Shown here in pieces: positions 47,722 through 57,815 of a stretch of DNA of 64,000 bases; positions within the stretch are counted from its first letter, which is position 1, and each line of letters starts with the position of its first letter. The position numbers and the translations under genes are program-made. The DNA comes from Panulirus ornatus. Lineage: Eukaryota; Arthropoda; Malacostraca; Decapoda; Palinuridae. Below the pieces are notes generated by a model. It was not told where the DNA came from and did not search any database. It worked only from the letters and a program-made list of their open reading frames with translations. The stretch is taken from the NCBI RefSeq assembly GCF_036320965.1, contig NC_092248.1, forward strand, positions 25,770,820 to 25,834,819, read 5' to 3'.

Positions 47722-49893
47722 ATTATACTTTGTCGCTGTCTCCTGCGTTAGCGAGGTAGCACAAGGAAACAGAAGAAAGAATGGCCCAACCACCCAGGTA
47801 CACATGTATATATATACACGTCCACACACGCACATATACCTATACATTTCAACGTATACATACATATACATACACTGACATATTCATATATACACATGTA
47901 CATAATTCATACTGTCTGCCTTTACTCATTCCCTTCGCCATCTCGCCACACAAGAAACAACATCCCGCTTCCCCCCGCACGCGCGCGAGGTAGCGCTGGG
48001 AAAAGACAACAAAGGCTACATTCATTCACACTCAGTCTCGAGCTGTCATGTATAATACACCAAAACCATAGCTCCCTGTCCACATCCAGGCTCAAAAAAT
48101 TTCCATGGATTACCCAGACGCTTCACATGCCCTGGTTCAGTTCACTGACAGCACGTCTACCCGGTATACCATATCGCTTCAATTCCTTTCATTCAGTGCA
48201 CGCCTTTCCTGCATGGTCAAGGCCCGATCGATCAAAATTCTTTCATTCCAGCCTTCCACCTCCAGTTTGGTCTACCACTTCTCGTTCCCTCCACCTCTGA
48301 TACATATATCCTCTTTGTCAATCTGTCCTCAATCATTTTCTCCATGTGACCAAACCATTTCAATACACCCTCTTCTGCTCTCTCAACCACACTCTTTTTA
48401 TTACCACATATCTCTTTACCTTTTCAGTACATACTCGATCAAACCACCTCACACCAAGTATTGTCCAAAAACATCTCATTTCTAGCACATCCACCCTCCT
48501 CCGCACAACCCTACCACGCCTCGCAACCACATAACATTGTTGGAACCACTATTCCTTCAAAAATACCAATTTTTCCTTTCCAAGGTCACTTTCCCGATTT
48601 CCATATATTTTTCAACGTTCCAAGAACCTTCGCCCCCTCTCCAACCCTATCATTCACTTCCGCTACCATCGTTCCATCCGCTGCCAAAACCACTCCCAGA
48701 TACCTTAGAGACTTCACTTCCTCCACTTTTTCTCCATTCAAATTCACCTCTCAATTGACTTGTCCCGCAACCCTACTGTACCTAACAACCTTGCACTTAT
48801 ACACATTTGCTTTCAGCTTTCTTTTTTCACACACTTTACCAAACTCAGTCACTAGCTTCTGCAGTTTCTCACCCGAATCAGCCACCAGCGGTGAATCATC
48901 AGCGAACAACAACTGACTCACTTCCCAAGCCCTCTCATCCACACAAGACAGTATACTTGCCCCTCTCACAAAAAGCTCTTGCATTCACCTCACTAACAAC
49001 CCAATCCATAAACAAATGAAACAACCATGGAGACATCAGATAACCCTGCCGCAAACCGACATTCACTGAGAACCAATCACTTTCTTCTCTTCGTACTCGT
49101 ACACATGCCTTACATCCTCGATAAAAACTTTTCACTCTTTCCAGCAACTTGCCTTCCACACCACATACTCTTAATACATTCCACAGAGCATCTCTATCAA
49201 CTCTATCATATGCCTTCTCGAGAACCATAAATGCTACATACAAATCCATTTGCTTTTCTATATATATTTCTTACATGCATTATTCAAAGCAAACACCTGA
49301 TCCACACATCCTCTGCCACTTCTAAAACCACACTGCTCTTCCCCAATCTGATGCTCTGTACATGCCTTCACCCTCTCAATCAATACCCTCCCATATAATT
49401 TACCAGGAATACTCAACAAACTTATACCTCTGTAATTTGAGCACTCACTCTTATCCCCTTTGCCTTTGTGCAATGGCACTATGCATGCATTCCGCCAATC
49501 CTCAGGCACCTCACCATGAATCATACATACATTACATAACCTTACTAACCAGTCAACAATACAGTCACCCCTTTTTTTAATAAATTCCACTGCAGTACCA
49601 TCCAAACCCGATGCCTTGCCGGCTTTAATCTGCGCACAGAGTTTACTATCTCTGTTCTGTTTATGAAATCATTCTTCATAACCGTGTCACTTCGGACACC
49701 ACCTCGACCAAAACACCCTATATCTGCCACTCTATCATCAAACACATTCAACAAACCTTCAAAATACTCACTCCATCTCCTTCTCACATCACCACTACTT
49801 GTAATCACCTCCCCATTAGCCCCTTCACTGAAGTTCCCATTTGCTCCCTTGTCTTACGCACTTTATTTACCTCCTTCCAAAACATCTTTTTAT
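47722..49893 (-). mobile_element. RTE-like LINE copy 7, older long-tail type
   Basis: On the - strand it runs from the linker (FWKEVNKVRKTREQMGTS near 49850) through RT pieces at 49808-49545, 49605-49258, 49249-48935 and 48984-48751 to a degraded C-terminal region and a long 3' region, ending in the terminal motif at about 47725-47790. There are several frameshifts. The 3' region carries a second GCGAGGTAGCGC-like motif near 47985. Confidence 0.85.
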
Positions 49894-50378
49894 TCTCCCA
49901 GAATTTTCGCCCCCTCCCCCACCCTATGATTCACTTCCGCTTCCATGGTTCCATCCGCTGCCAAAACCACTCCCAGATACCTTAGAGACTTCACTTCCTC
50001 CACTTTTTCTCCATTCAAATTCACCTCTCAATTGACTTGTCCCGCAAACCCTACTGTACCTAATAACCTTGCTCTTATTCACATTTACTCTTAACTTTCT
50101 TCTTTCACACACTTTACCAAACTCAGTCACCAGCTTCTGCAGTTTCTTACATGAATCAGCCACAGCGCTGTATCATCAGCGAACAACAACTGACTCACTT
50201 CCTAAGCCCTTCCATCCAGAAAGGACTGCATACTTGCACCTCTCTCCAAAACTCTTGCATTCACCTCCTTAACAATCCCATCCATAAACAAATTAAACAA
50301 CCATGGAGATATCACACACCCCTGCCGCAAACCGACATTCACTGAGAACCAATCACTTTCTTCTCTTCCTTCTCATAT
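49894..50378 (-). mobile_element. LINE fragment, RT middle to C-terminal part
   Basis: On the - strand it carries RT from VGLRQGCV-type codons (about 50345) through 'VADSCKKLQKLVTEFGKVCE' (50163 on) to the HGSGSES segment at 49924. It is joined abnormally to the linker of copy 7 at 49893 (AGAATTTTCGCCCCC). The identical abnormal joint recurs at about 55918, so both come from one duplicated block (49420-50378 and 55432-56393). Confidence 0.85.
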
Positions 50379-50396
50379 ATATATATATATGTATTA

Positions 50397-51722
50397 TACT
50401 TTTTCGCTGTATTTGATATCTAAGACATTTCACTTCCTCCGGTTTTTCTCCATTCAAACTTACCTCCCAATTGATTTGACCCTCAACCCTACTGTACCTA
50501 ATAACCTTGCTCTTATTCACATTTACTCTTAACTTTCTTCTTTCACACACTTTACCAAACTCAGTCGCCAGCTTCTGCAGTTTCTTACATGAATCAGCCA
50601 CCAGCGCTGTATCATCAGCGAACAACAACTGACTCACTTCCCAAGCTCTCTCATCCACAACAGACTTCATACTTGCCCCTCTTTCCAAAACTCTTGCATT
50701 CACCTCCCTAACAACCCATCCATAAACAAATTAAACAACCATGGAGATATCACACACCCCTGCCGCAAACCTACATTCACTGAGAACCAATCACTTTCCT
50801 CTCCTCCTACACGTACACATGCCTTACATCCTCGATAAAAACTTTTCACTGCTTCTAACAATTTGCCTCCCACACCATATATTCTTAAAACCTTCCACAG
50901 AGCATCTCTATCAACTCTATTATATGCCTTCTCCAGATCCATAAATGCTACATACAAATCTATTTGCTTTTCTAAGTATTTCTCACATACATTCTCCAAA
51001 GCAAAACACCTGATCCACACATCCTCTGCCACTTCTAAAACCACACTGCTCTTCCCCAATCTGATGCTCTGTACATGCCTTCACCCTCTCAATCAAAACC
51101 CTCCCATATAATTTACCAGGAATACTCAACAAACTTATACCTCTGTAATTTGAGCACTCACTCTTATCCCCTTTGCCTTTGTGCAATGGCACTATGCAAG
51201 CATTCCGCCGATCCTTAGGCACCTCACCATGAATCATACATACATTACATAACCTTACTAACCAGTCAACAATACAGTCACCCCTTTTTTAATAAATTCC
51301 ACTGCAATACCATCCAAACCTGCTGTCTTGCCGGCTTTCATCTTCCGTAAAGCTTTTACTACCTCTTCTCTATTTACGAAATCATTTTCCCTAACTCTCT
51401 CACTTTGCACACCACCTCGACCAAAACACCCTATATCTGCCACTCTGTCATCAAACACATTCAACAAACCTTCAAAATACTCACTCCATCTCCTTCTCAC
51501 ATCACCACTACTTGTAATCACCTCCCCATTAGCCCCCTTCACTGAAGTTCCCATTTGCTCCCTTGTCTTACGCACTTTATTTACCTCCTTCCAAAACATC
51601 TTTTTATTCTCCCAGAATTTTCATGATACTCTCTCACCCCAACTCTCATTTGCCCTCTTTTTCACCTCTTGCACCTTTCTCTTGACCTCCTGCCTCTTCC
51701 TTTTATACCTCTCCCACTCATT
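50397..51722 (-). mobile_element. RTE-like LINE copy 8, internally deleted
   Basis: On the - strand it runs from a linker at about 51720 through nearly intact RT pieces (51599-51258, 51237-50983, 51059-50700, 50703-50420), then jumps from 'EEVKCLRY' straight to the last bases of the element (ATACAGCGAAAAAGTATAAT). The C-terminal domain and most of the 3' untranslated part are missing. Frame shifts separate the pieces. A short (AT)n sits at 50378-50396. Confidence 0.85.
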
Positions 51723-51728
51723 TGCATA

Positions 51729-51798
<70 letters not shown>

Positions 51799-51800
51799 TC

Positions 51801-51833
<33 letters not shown>

Positions 51834-51977
51834 GTCGCTGTCTCCCGCGTTTGCGAGGTAGCGCAAGGAAACAGACGAAAGAAATGGCCCAACCCCCCCC
51901 CATACACATGCATATACACATGTCCACCCACGCAAATACACATACCTACACAGCTTTCCATGGTTTACCCCAGACGC

Positions 51978-52040
<63 letters not shown>
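51723..52040. repeat. (AT)n arrays bracketing a reversed LINE tail
   Basis: AT repeats at 51725-51796 and 51981-52040 surround poly-T (51797-51828) and a reversed LINE 3' end (51829-51980, TTTGTCGCTGTCTCCCGCG onward to CCCAGACGCTTCA). Confidence 0.9.
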
Positions 52041-52044
<4 letters not shown>

Positions 52045-52272
52045 GGGGATAGGGGAGAAAGAATACTTCCCACGTATTCCCTGCGTGTCGTAGAAGGCGA
52101 CTAAAAGGGGAGGGAGCGGGAGGCTGGAAATCCTCCCCTCTCAATTTTTTTTTTAATTTTCCAAAAGAAGGAACAGAGAAGGGGGCCAGGTGAGGATATT
52201 CCCTCAGTGGCCCAGTTCTCTGTTCTTAACGCTACCTCGCTAACGCGGGAAATGGCGATAGTTTGAAAAAAA

Positions 52273-52289
<17 letters not shown>
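52041..52289 (+). mobile_element. SINE with LINE-like tail, forward copy
   Basis: Same repeat as 4701-4943 in forward orientation: starts CCCTGGGGATAGGGGAGAAA, contains GTCGTAGAAGGCGACTAAAA, ends with GCTACCTCGCTAACGCGGGA, AATGGCGATAGTTTG and poly-A (52264-52289), which passes into an AT array up to about 52338. GTCGTAGAAGGCGAC could itself form a small hairpin. Confidence 0.8.
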
Positions 52290-52337
<48 letters not shown>

Positions 52338-52339
<2 letters not shown>

Positions 52340-52374
52340 CACACATAGCCAGCTATCAGCTGGCTATGTGTTCT
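52338..52374. repeat. Near-perfect 17-bp palindrome
   Basis: The arms AGCACACATAGCCAGCT and AGCTGGCTATGTGTTCT pair at 16 of 17 positions with a 3-base loop. It recurs at 56423-56459, in both places just after an (AT)n array and before the three-stem element. Confidence 0.85.
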
Positions 52375-52378
52375 GTTC

Positions 52379-52459
52379 GGAAACAACCGATAGACCCCGT
52401 TGCTCACCATAGTGAGACGAAGGGTATTCGAGTACTTAGTATTTCGAATAGTTGTTTCC
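52379..52459. other. Short three-stem element, copy 2 (variant stem)
   Basis: The outer stem GGAAACAAC pairs with GTTGTTTCC. Hairpin 1 is CTCAC-CATA-GTGAG. Hairpin 2 is based on TATTCGA...TTCGAATA. The joiner ACGAAGGG is the same. Compared with copies 1 and 3, two adjacent outer-stem pairs have changed on both sides. A tRNA-like stretch (TAGCCTAGCGGTCAGCATGC) follows at about 52475-52495. Confidence 0.6.
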
Positions 52460-52507
52460 TATTATACAGTCCCTTAGCCTAGCGGTCAGCATGCCTAGCA
52501 TTCATAG

Positions 52508-53191
52508 TTGAGTAATGTGGCAGTTGAGGGAATAATTGGAGTACATGGGGTGTTTAGTGTTGTAAATGGAAATGGTGAAGAGCTTGTAGATGTATGTGCT
52601 GAAAAAGGACTAGTGATTGGGAATACCTGGTTTAAAAAGAGAGATATACGTAAGTATACGTATGTAAGTAGGAGAGATGGCCAGAGAGCGTTATTGGATT
52701 ACTTGTTAATTGATTGGCGCGCGAAAGAGAGACTTTTGCGTGTTAATGTGCCGAGAGGTGCAACTGTAGGGATGTCTGATCATTATCTTGTGGAGGCGAA
52801 GGAGATTTCTAGAGGTGTTGAGAAAAGAAGAGAGAATGTTGGGGTGAAACGTTTGGTGAGAGTAAGAGAGCTTGGGAAGGAGAATTGTGTGAGGAAGTAT
52901 CAGGAGAGACTGAGTACAGAATGGAAAAAGGTGAGAACAAAGGACGTAAGGGGAGTGGAGGAGGAATGGGATGTATTTAGGGAAGCAGTGGTGGTTTCCG
53001 CAAGAGATGCGTGTGGCATGAGAAGCGTGGGAGGTGGGCAGATTAGAAAGGGTAGTGAGTGGTGGGATGAAAAAGTATCATTAGTAGTGAAAGAGAAGAG
53101 AGAGGCATTTGGACGATTTTTGCAGGGAAAGAATGCAAATGAGTGGGAGATGTATAAAAGAAAGAGGCAGGAGGTCAAGAGAAAGGTGTAA
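52508..53191 (+). pseudogene. LINE endonuclease end and linker
   Basis: A 227-codon frame. Residues about 20-100 match the C-terminal half of an APE-type endonuclease that nicks target DNA: NGNGEELVDVCAEKGLVIGN, TWFKKRDIRKYTYVSRRDGQ, ALLDYLLID, and GMSDHYLVEA with the catalytic SDH. The N-terminal half, with the catalytic Asn and Glu residues, is absent, so it is truncated. Residues after 100 form the basic, coiled-coil-prone linker ([30 protein letters not shown]), then a stop where other copies read on (GTAAGAGG for codons between KV and the next EVKK). Confidence 0.82.
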
Positions 53192-53194
53192 GAG

Positions 53195-54255
53195 GTGAAA
53201 AAGAGGGCAAATGAGAGTTGGGGTGAGAGAGTATCATTAAATTTTAAGGAGAATAAAAAGACGTTTTGGAAGAAGTTGAATAAAGTGCGTAAGACGAGGG
53301 AACAAATGGGTGATGTGAGAAGATGGAGTGAGTATTTTGAAGGTCTGTTGAATGTGTTTGATGATAGAGTTGCAGATATAGGCTGTTTTGGTCGAGGTGG
53401 CGTGCAAAGTGAGAGGGTTACTGAAAATGATTTGGTAAAGAGAGAAGAGGTAGTAAAAGCTTTGCGGAAGATGAAAGTCAGCAGGGCAGCAGGCTTGGAT
53501 GGTATTGCAGTGGAATTTATTAAAAAAGGGGGGTGACTGCTTTTGATTGGTTGGTAAGGATTTTCACTGTATGTATGGATCATGGTGAAGTGCCTGAGGA
53601 TTGGCGGAATGCATGCATAGTGCCACTCTACAAAGGCAAAGGGGATAAGAGTGAGTGCTCAAATTACAGAGGTATAAGTTTGTTGAGTATTCCTGGTAAA
53701 ACTCTATGGAGGGTATTGATTGAGAGGGCGACGGCATGTACAGAGCATCAGATTGGGGAAGAGCAGTGCGGTTTCAGAAGTGGTAGAGGATGTGTGGATC
53801 AGGTGTTTGCTTTGAAGAATGTATGTGAGAAATACTTAGAAAAGCAAATGGATTTGTATGTAGCATTTATGGGTCTAGAGAAAGCATATGATCGGGTTGA
53901 TGAAGATGCTTTGTGGAAGGTCTTAAGAATATATGGTGTGAGAGGTAAGCTGCTAGAAGCAGTGAAAAGTTATTATCAAGGATGAAAGGCATTTGTACGA
54001 GTAGAAAGAAGGAAAGTGATTGGCTGACAGTGAAGGTCAGTCTGCGACAGGGGGTGTGTGATGTCCCATGGTTGTTTAATTTGTTTATGGATGGGGTGGT
54101 TAGGGAGGCAAATGTGAGTTTTGGAGAGAGGGGCGAGTATACTGTATGGTGGGAATGAGAAGGCCTAGGAAGTGAGTCAGTTGTTGTTCGTCGATGGTGC
54201 AGCACTGGTGGCTGATTCAAGTGAGAAATTGCAGAAGTTGGTGACTACGTTGGAA
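53195..54255 (+). pseudogene. LINE reverse transcriptase, truncated and frameshifted
   Basis: Frame 53195-53536 covers the linker to [14 protein letters not shown] and stops at a six-G run. Frame 53533-53985 continues with VPEDWRNACIVPLYKGKG, GEEQCGFRSGRGCVDQVFAL and FMGLEKAYDRVDEDAL to SYYQG, then a stop. Beyond it, GLRQGC-like and FADD-like parts are scrambled (FVDG instead of FADD). Non-functional. Confidence 0.82.
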
Positions 54256-54289
54256 CTAAAAATGTGTGCTTCTACACAATGACAACAAA

Positions 54290-55100
54290 AATTGATCAAT
54301 CCGGTTGGTCACTCAACTAAGATGACTGAACAGCAAGAAACAATAGCCTTGGTCTTAGAGAAGATATACCACGATCACCAGTGGCTAATCTGGATGGATC
54401 TTAAGATGGTGACTTTTCTCTTGGGTCAGCAAAGGGGATACACCAAGTATCCCTGCTTTATCTGTCTTTGGGGTAGTAGAACTAAGGATGAGCACCGGGT
54501 GAAAAAAAACAATGGCCTCTGATAGAAAACATGGTGGTTGGAGAAAAGAATGCAATGGCAGAATCCTTGGTTGACAGATATAAGATCATTGTACCACCAC
54601 TGCACATCAAACTAGGTTTAATGAAACAGTTTGAGAAGGCTTTGAACAAAGAAGGACACTCCTGCTTTGACTACATATGCAGAAAATTTCCAGCGCTTGA
54701 GCATGGAGAAGCTAGAGGCAGATATTTTCGACGAGCCGCAAATCAAGGAACTCATGAGAGACCCATACTTCCAAGAATCAATGAACAATGCAGAGGCAGA
54801 TGCATGGTCTTCGTTCACTCTCATTGTAAGGAATTTTCTTGGCAACTATAAAGCAGGTAACTACTCTGAACAAGTGGAGAAAATGCTCTCTATTTCCGTC
54901 AACTTGGCTGTAAAACGAGCACCAAGTGCATTACCGCCACATTCACTTGGATCGTTTCCCAGACAACCTTGGTGACCTAAGTGAAGAACAGAGTGAACGA
55001 TTCCACCAGGATTTAAGAACCATGGAAGAAAGAGACCCGGACACTGGGATACGGGCCATACTTAACTGTACAACGCAGAGGTATATGAATACGAACAAAG
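54290..55100 (+). pseudogene. Conserved repeat-associated gene, degraded copy 2
   Basis: Same family as 46590-47420 and the best of the three copies: QQETIALVLEKIYHDHQWLI, TFLLGQQRGYTKYPCFICLW, then IVPPLHIKLGLMKQFEKALN (54531 on), NNAEADAWSSFTLIVRNFLG in the frame at 54667, and HLDRFPDNLGDLSEEQSERF with HQDLRTMEERDPDTG (54926 on). Frame changes occur after each block, and stops follow KNNGL. Function unknown. It is fused to a LINE RT at its left and runs into a foldback element at its right. Confidence 0.7.
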
Positions 55101-55128
55101 TGCATATGAATGCGCACCTTCATAGAAT

Positions 55129-55390
55129 ATACAAATTTCCCAACAGCCAGGATCGAACCCGGGACCCCTGTGCAACAGGCGGGACCGCTACTGCTAGGAT
55201 GTGATAGCCTCAGATGGGAAATGACTGGTGTAAACCCCGTTGCTCACCATAGTGAGACGAAGGGTATTCGAGTATATAGTATTCGAATAGTCATTTCCAT
55301 GTTTAGACGATCTTACGTAGCGGGGTAGCGCTCTCGCCTGTCGCAAAGGAATCCTTTTGGGGTTCGATCTGGCTGTTGGAAGTTAGTATG
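55129..55390. mobile_element. Foldback element with tRNA-like arms, copy 2
   Basis: Same arrangement as 47430-47686. The left arm is CCCAACAGCCAGGATCGAAC at 55139 and the right arm ends GATCTGGCTGTTGGAAGTTA. The three-stem element is inside at 55216-55299. The right arm carries small insertions (CTTTTGGGG) and losses relative to copy 1. Confidence 0.72.
55216..55299. other. Short three-stem element, copy 3
   Basis: Outer stem GGGAAATGACT with AGTCATTTCC (last pair lost). Hairpin 1 loop is CATA. Otherwise as copy 1. Confidence 0.6.
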
Positions 55391-55393
55391 TTA

Positions 55394-55431
<38 letters not shown>

Positions 55432-56393
55432 CTCAACAAACTTATACCTCTGTAATTTGAGCACTCACTCTTATCCCCTTTGCCTTTGTGCAATGGCACT
55501 ATGCATGCATTCCGCCAATCCTCAGGCACCTCACCATGAATCATACATACATTACATAACCTTACTAACCAGTCAACAATACAGTCACCCCTTTTTTTAA
55601 TAAATTCCACTGCAGTACCATCCAAACCCGATGCCTTGCCGGCTTTAATCTGCGCACAGAGTTTACTATCTCTGTTCTGTTTATGAAATCATTCTTCATA
55701 ACCGTGTCACTTCGGACACCACCTCGACCAAAACACCCTATATCTGCCACTCTATCATCAAACACATTCAACAAACCTTCAAAATACTCACTGCATCTCC
55801 TTCTCACATCACCACTACTTGTAATCACCTCCCCATTAGCCCCATTCACCGATGTTCCCATTCGTCATGTTTTACGCACTTTATTTACCTCCTTCCAAAA
55901 CATCTTTTTATTCTCCCAGAATTTTCGCCCCCTCCCCCACCCTATGATTCACTTCCGCTTCCATGGTTCCATCCGCTGCCAAAACCACTCCCAGATACCT
56001 TAGAGACTTCACTTCCTCCAGTTTTTCTCCATTCAAATTCACCTCTCAATTGACTTGTCCCGCAAACCCTACTGTACCTAATAACCTTGCTCTTATTCAC
56101 ATTTACTCTTAACTTTCTTCTTTCACACACTTTACCAAACTCAGTCACCAGCTTCTGCAGTTTCTTACATGAATCAGCCACAGCGCTGTATCATCAGCGA
56201 ACAACAACTGACTCACTTCCTAAGCCCTTCCATCCAGAAAGGACTGCATACTTGCACCTCTCTCCAAAACTCTTGCATTCACCTCCTTAACAATCCCATC
56301 CATAAACAAATTAAACAACCATGGAGATATCACACACCCCTGCCGCAAACCGACATTCACTGAGAACCAATCACTTTCTTCTCTTCCTTCTCA
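55432..56393 (-). mobile_element. LINE fragment, duplicate of 49420-50378
   Basis: On the - strand it holds the RT start (KKRGDCIVDWLVRLCNVCMI, VPEDWRNACIVPLHKGKG), the linker, then the same abnormal jump to the C-terminal part near 55918 and RT middle up to 56393. It shares the abnormal joint and private changes with the block at 49420. Preceded by poly-T and (AT)n at 55390-55431. Confidence 0.87.
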
Positions 56394-56422
56394 TATATAT
56401 ATATATATTTATATATATATAT

Positions 56423-56459
56423 AGCACACATAGCCAGCTATCAGCTGGCTATGTGTTCT
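56423..56459. repeat. 17-bp palindrome, second copy
   Basis: Same arms as 52338-52374 (AGCACACATAGCCAGCT / AGCTGGCTATGTGTTCT). Confidence 0.85.
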
Positions 56460-56463
56460 GTTC

Positions 56464-56544
56464 GGAAACAACCGATAGACCCCGTTGCTCACCATAGTGA
56501 GACGAAGGGTATTCGAGTACTTAGTATTTCGAATAGTTGTTTCC
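56464..56544. other. Short three-stem element, copy 4 (variant stem)
   Basis: Outer stem GGAAACAAC / GTTGTTTCC as in copy 2. It is followed by a tRNA-like stretch with small losses (TTAGCTAGCGTTTAGCATGC). Confidence 0.6.
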
Positions 56545-56589
56545 TATTATACATTCCCTTAGCTAGCGTTTAGCATGCCTAGCATTCAT

Positions 56590-57050
56590 AGTTGAGTAAT
56601 GTGGCAGTTGAGGGAATAATTGGTGTGCATGGGGTGTTCAGTGTTGTAAATGGAAATGGTGAAGAGCTTGTAGATGTATGTGCTGAAAAAGACTAGTGAT
56701 TGGGAATACCTGGTTTAAAAAGAGAGATACACATAAGCATACGTATGTAAGTAGGAGAGATGGCCAGAGAGCGTTATTGGATTACTTGTTAATTGATTGG
56801 CGCGCGAAAGAGAGACTTTTGCGTGTTAATGTGCCGAGAGGTGCAACTGTAGGGATGTTGATCATTATCTTGTGGAGGCGAAAGTGAGGATTTGTAGAGG
56901 TTTTCAGGAAAGAAGAGAGAATGTTGGGTGAAACGTTTGGTGAGAGTAAGAGAGCTTGGGAAGTGAGTCAGTTGTTGTTCGTCGATGGTGCAGCACTGGT
57001 GGCTGATTCAAGTGAGAAATTGCAGAAGTTGGTGATACGTTTGGAACTTA
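56590..57050 (+). mobile_element. RTE-like LINE copy 10, endonuclease joined to RT end by deletion
   Basis: The endonuclease end (GNTWFKKRDTHKHTYVSRRD, DYLLIDWRAKERLLRVNVPR) runs to about 56950, then switches directly to the RT segment 'EVSQLLFVDGAALVADS' through the shared bases AGAGAGCTTGGGAAG. About 1.2 kb of linker and RT is missing compared with copy 9. Confidence 0.85.
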
Positions 57051-57079
57051 AAATGTGTGCTTCTACACAATGACAACAA

Positions 57080-57815
57080 AAATTGATCAATCCGGTTGGT
57101 CACTCAACTAAGATGACTGAACAGCAAGAAACAATAGCCTTGGTCTTAGAGAAGATATACCACGATCACCAGTGGCTAATCTGGATGGATCTTAAGATGG
57201 TGACTTTTCTCTTGGGTCAGCAAAGTGGATACACCAAGTATCCCTGCTTTATCTGTCTTTGGGGTATAGAACTAAGGATGAGCACCGGGTGAAAAAAACA
57301 ATGGCCTCTGATAGAAAACATGGTGGTTGGAGAAAAGAATGCAATGGCAGAATCCTTGGTTGACAGATATAAGATCATTGTACCACCACTGCACATCAGA
57401 CTACGTTTAATGAAACAGTTTGAGAAGGCTTTGAACAAAGAAGGACACACTGCTTTTGACTACATATGCAGAAAATTTCCAGCGCTTGAGCATGGAGAAG
57501 CTAGAGGCAGATATTTTCGACGAGCCGCAAATCAAGGAACTCATGAGAGACCCATACTTCCAAGAATCAATGAACAATGCAGAGGCAGATGCATGGTCTT
57601 CGTTCACTCTCATTGTAAGGAATTTTCTTGGCAACTATAAAGCAGGTAACTACTCTGAACTAGTGGAGGGAAAATGCTCTCTATTTCCGTCAACTTGGCT
57701 GTAAAACGAGCACCAAGTGCATTACCGCCACATTCACTTGGATCGTTTCCCAGACAACCTTGGTGACCTAAGTGAAGAACAGAGTGAACGATTCCACCAG
57801 GATTTAAGAAACATG
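57080..57815 (+). pseudogene. Conserved repeat-associated gene, degraded copy 3
   Basis: Same family and order as the other two copies: EQQETIALVLEKIYHDHQWL, LLGQQSGYTKYPCFICLW, MVVGEKNAMAESLVDRYKII, VPPLHIRLRLMKQFEKALNK, AWSSFTLIVRNFLGNYKAGN. It ends at about 57815 in 'SEEQSERFHQDLR', fused by short homology (TGGAAGAA) to a LINE C-terminal region. Frameshifts at 57265 (WGIELRMSTG) and 57670 differ from the other copies. Confidence 0.7.

Larger units (their letters stand above)
52505..54255 (+). mobile_element. RTE-like LINE copy 9: endonuclease, linker and RT
   Basis: The longest upstream part of the LINE family in this window. It holds the end of the endonuclease, a basic linker, then the RT up to 'EKLQKLVT', where it is fused to the conserved gene (54256 on). 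The RT half matches copy 6 closely. The start is joined directly to the tRNA-like stretch of the preceding element. Confidence 0.88.
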
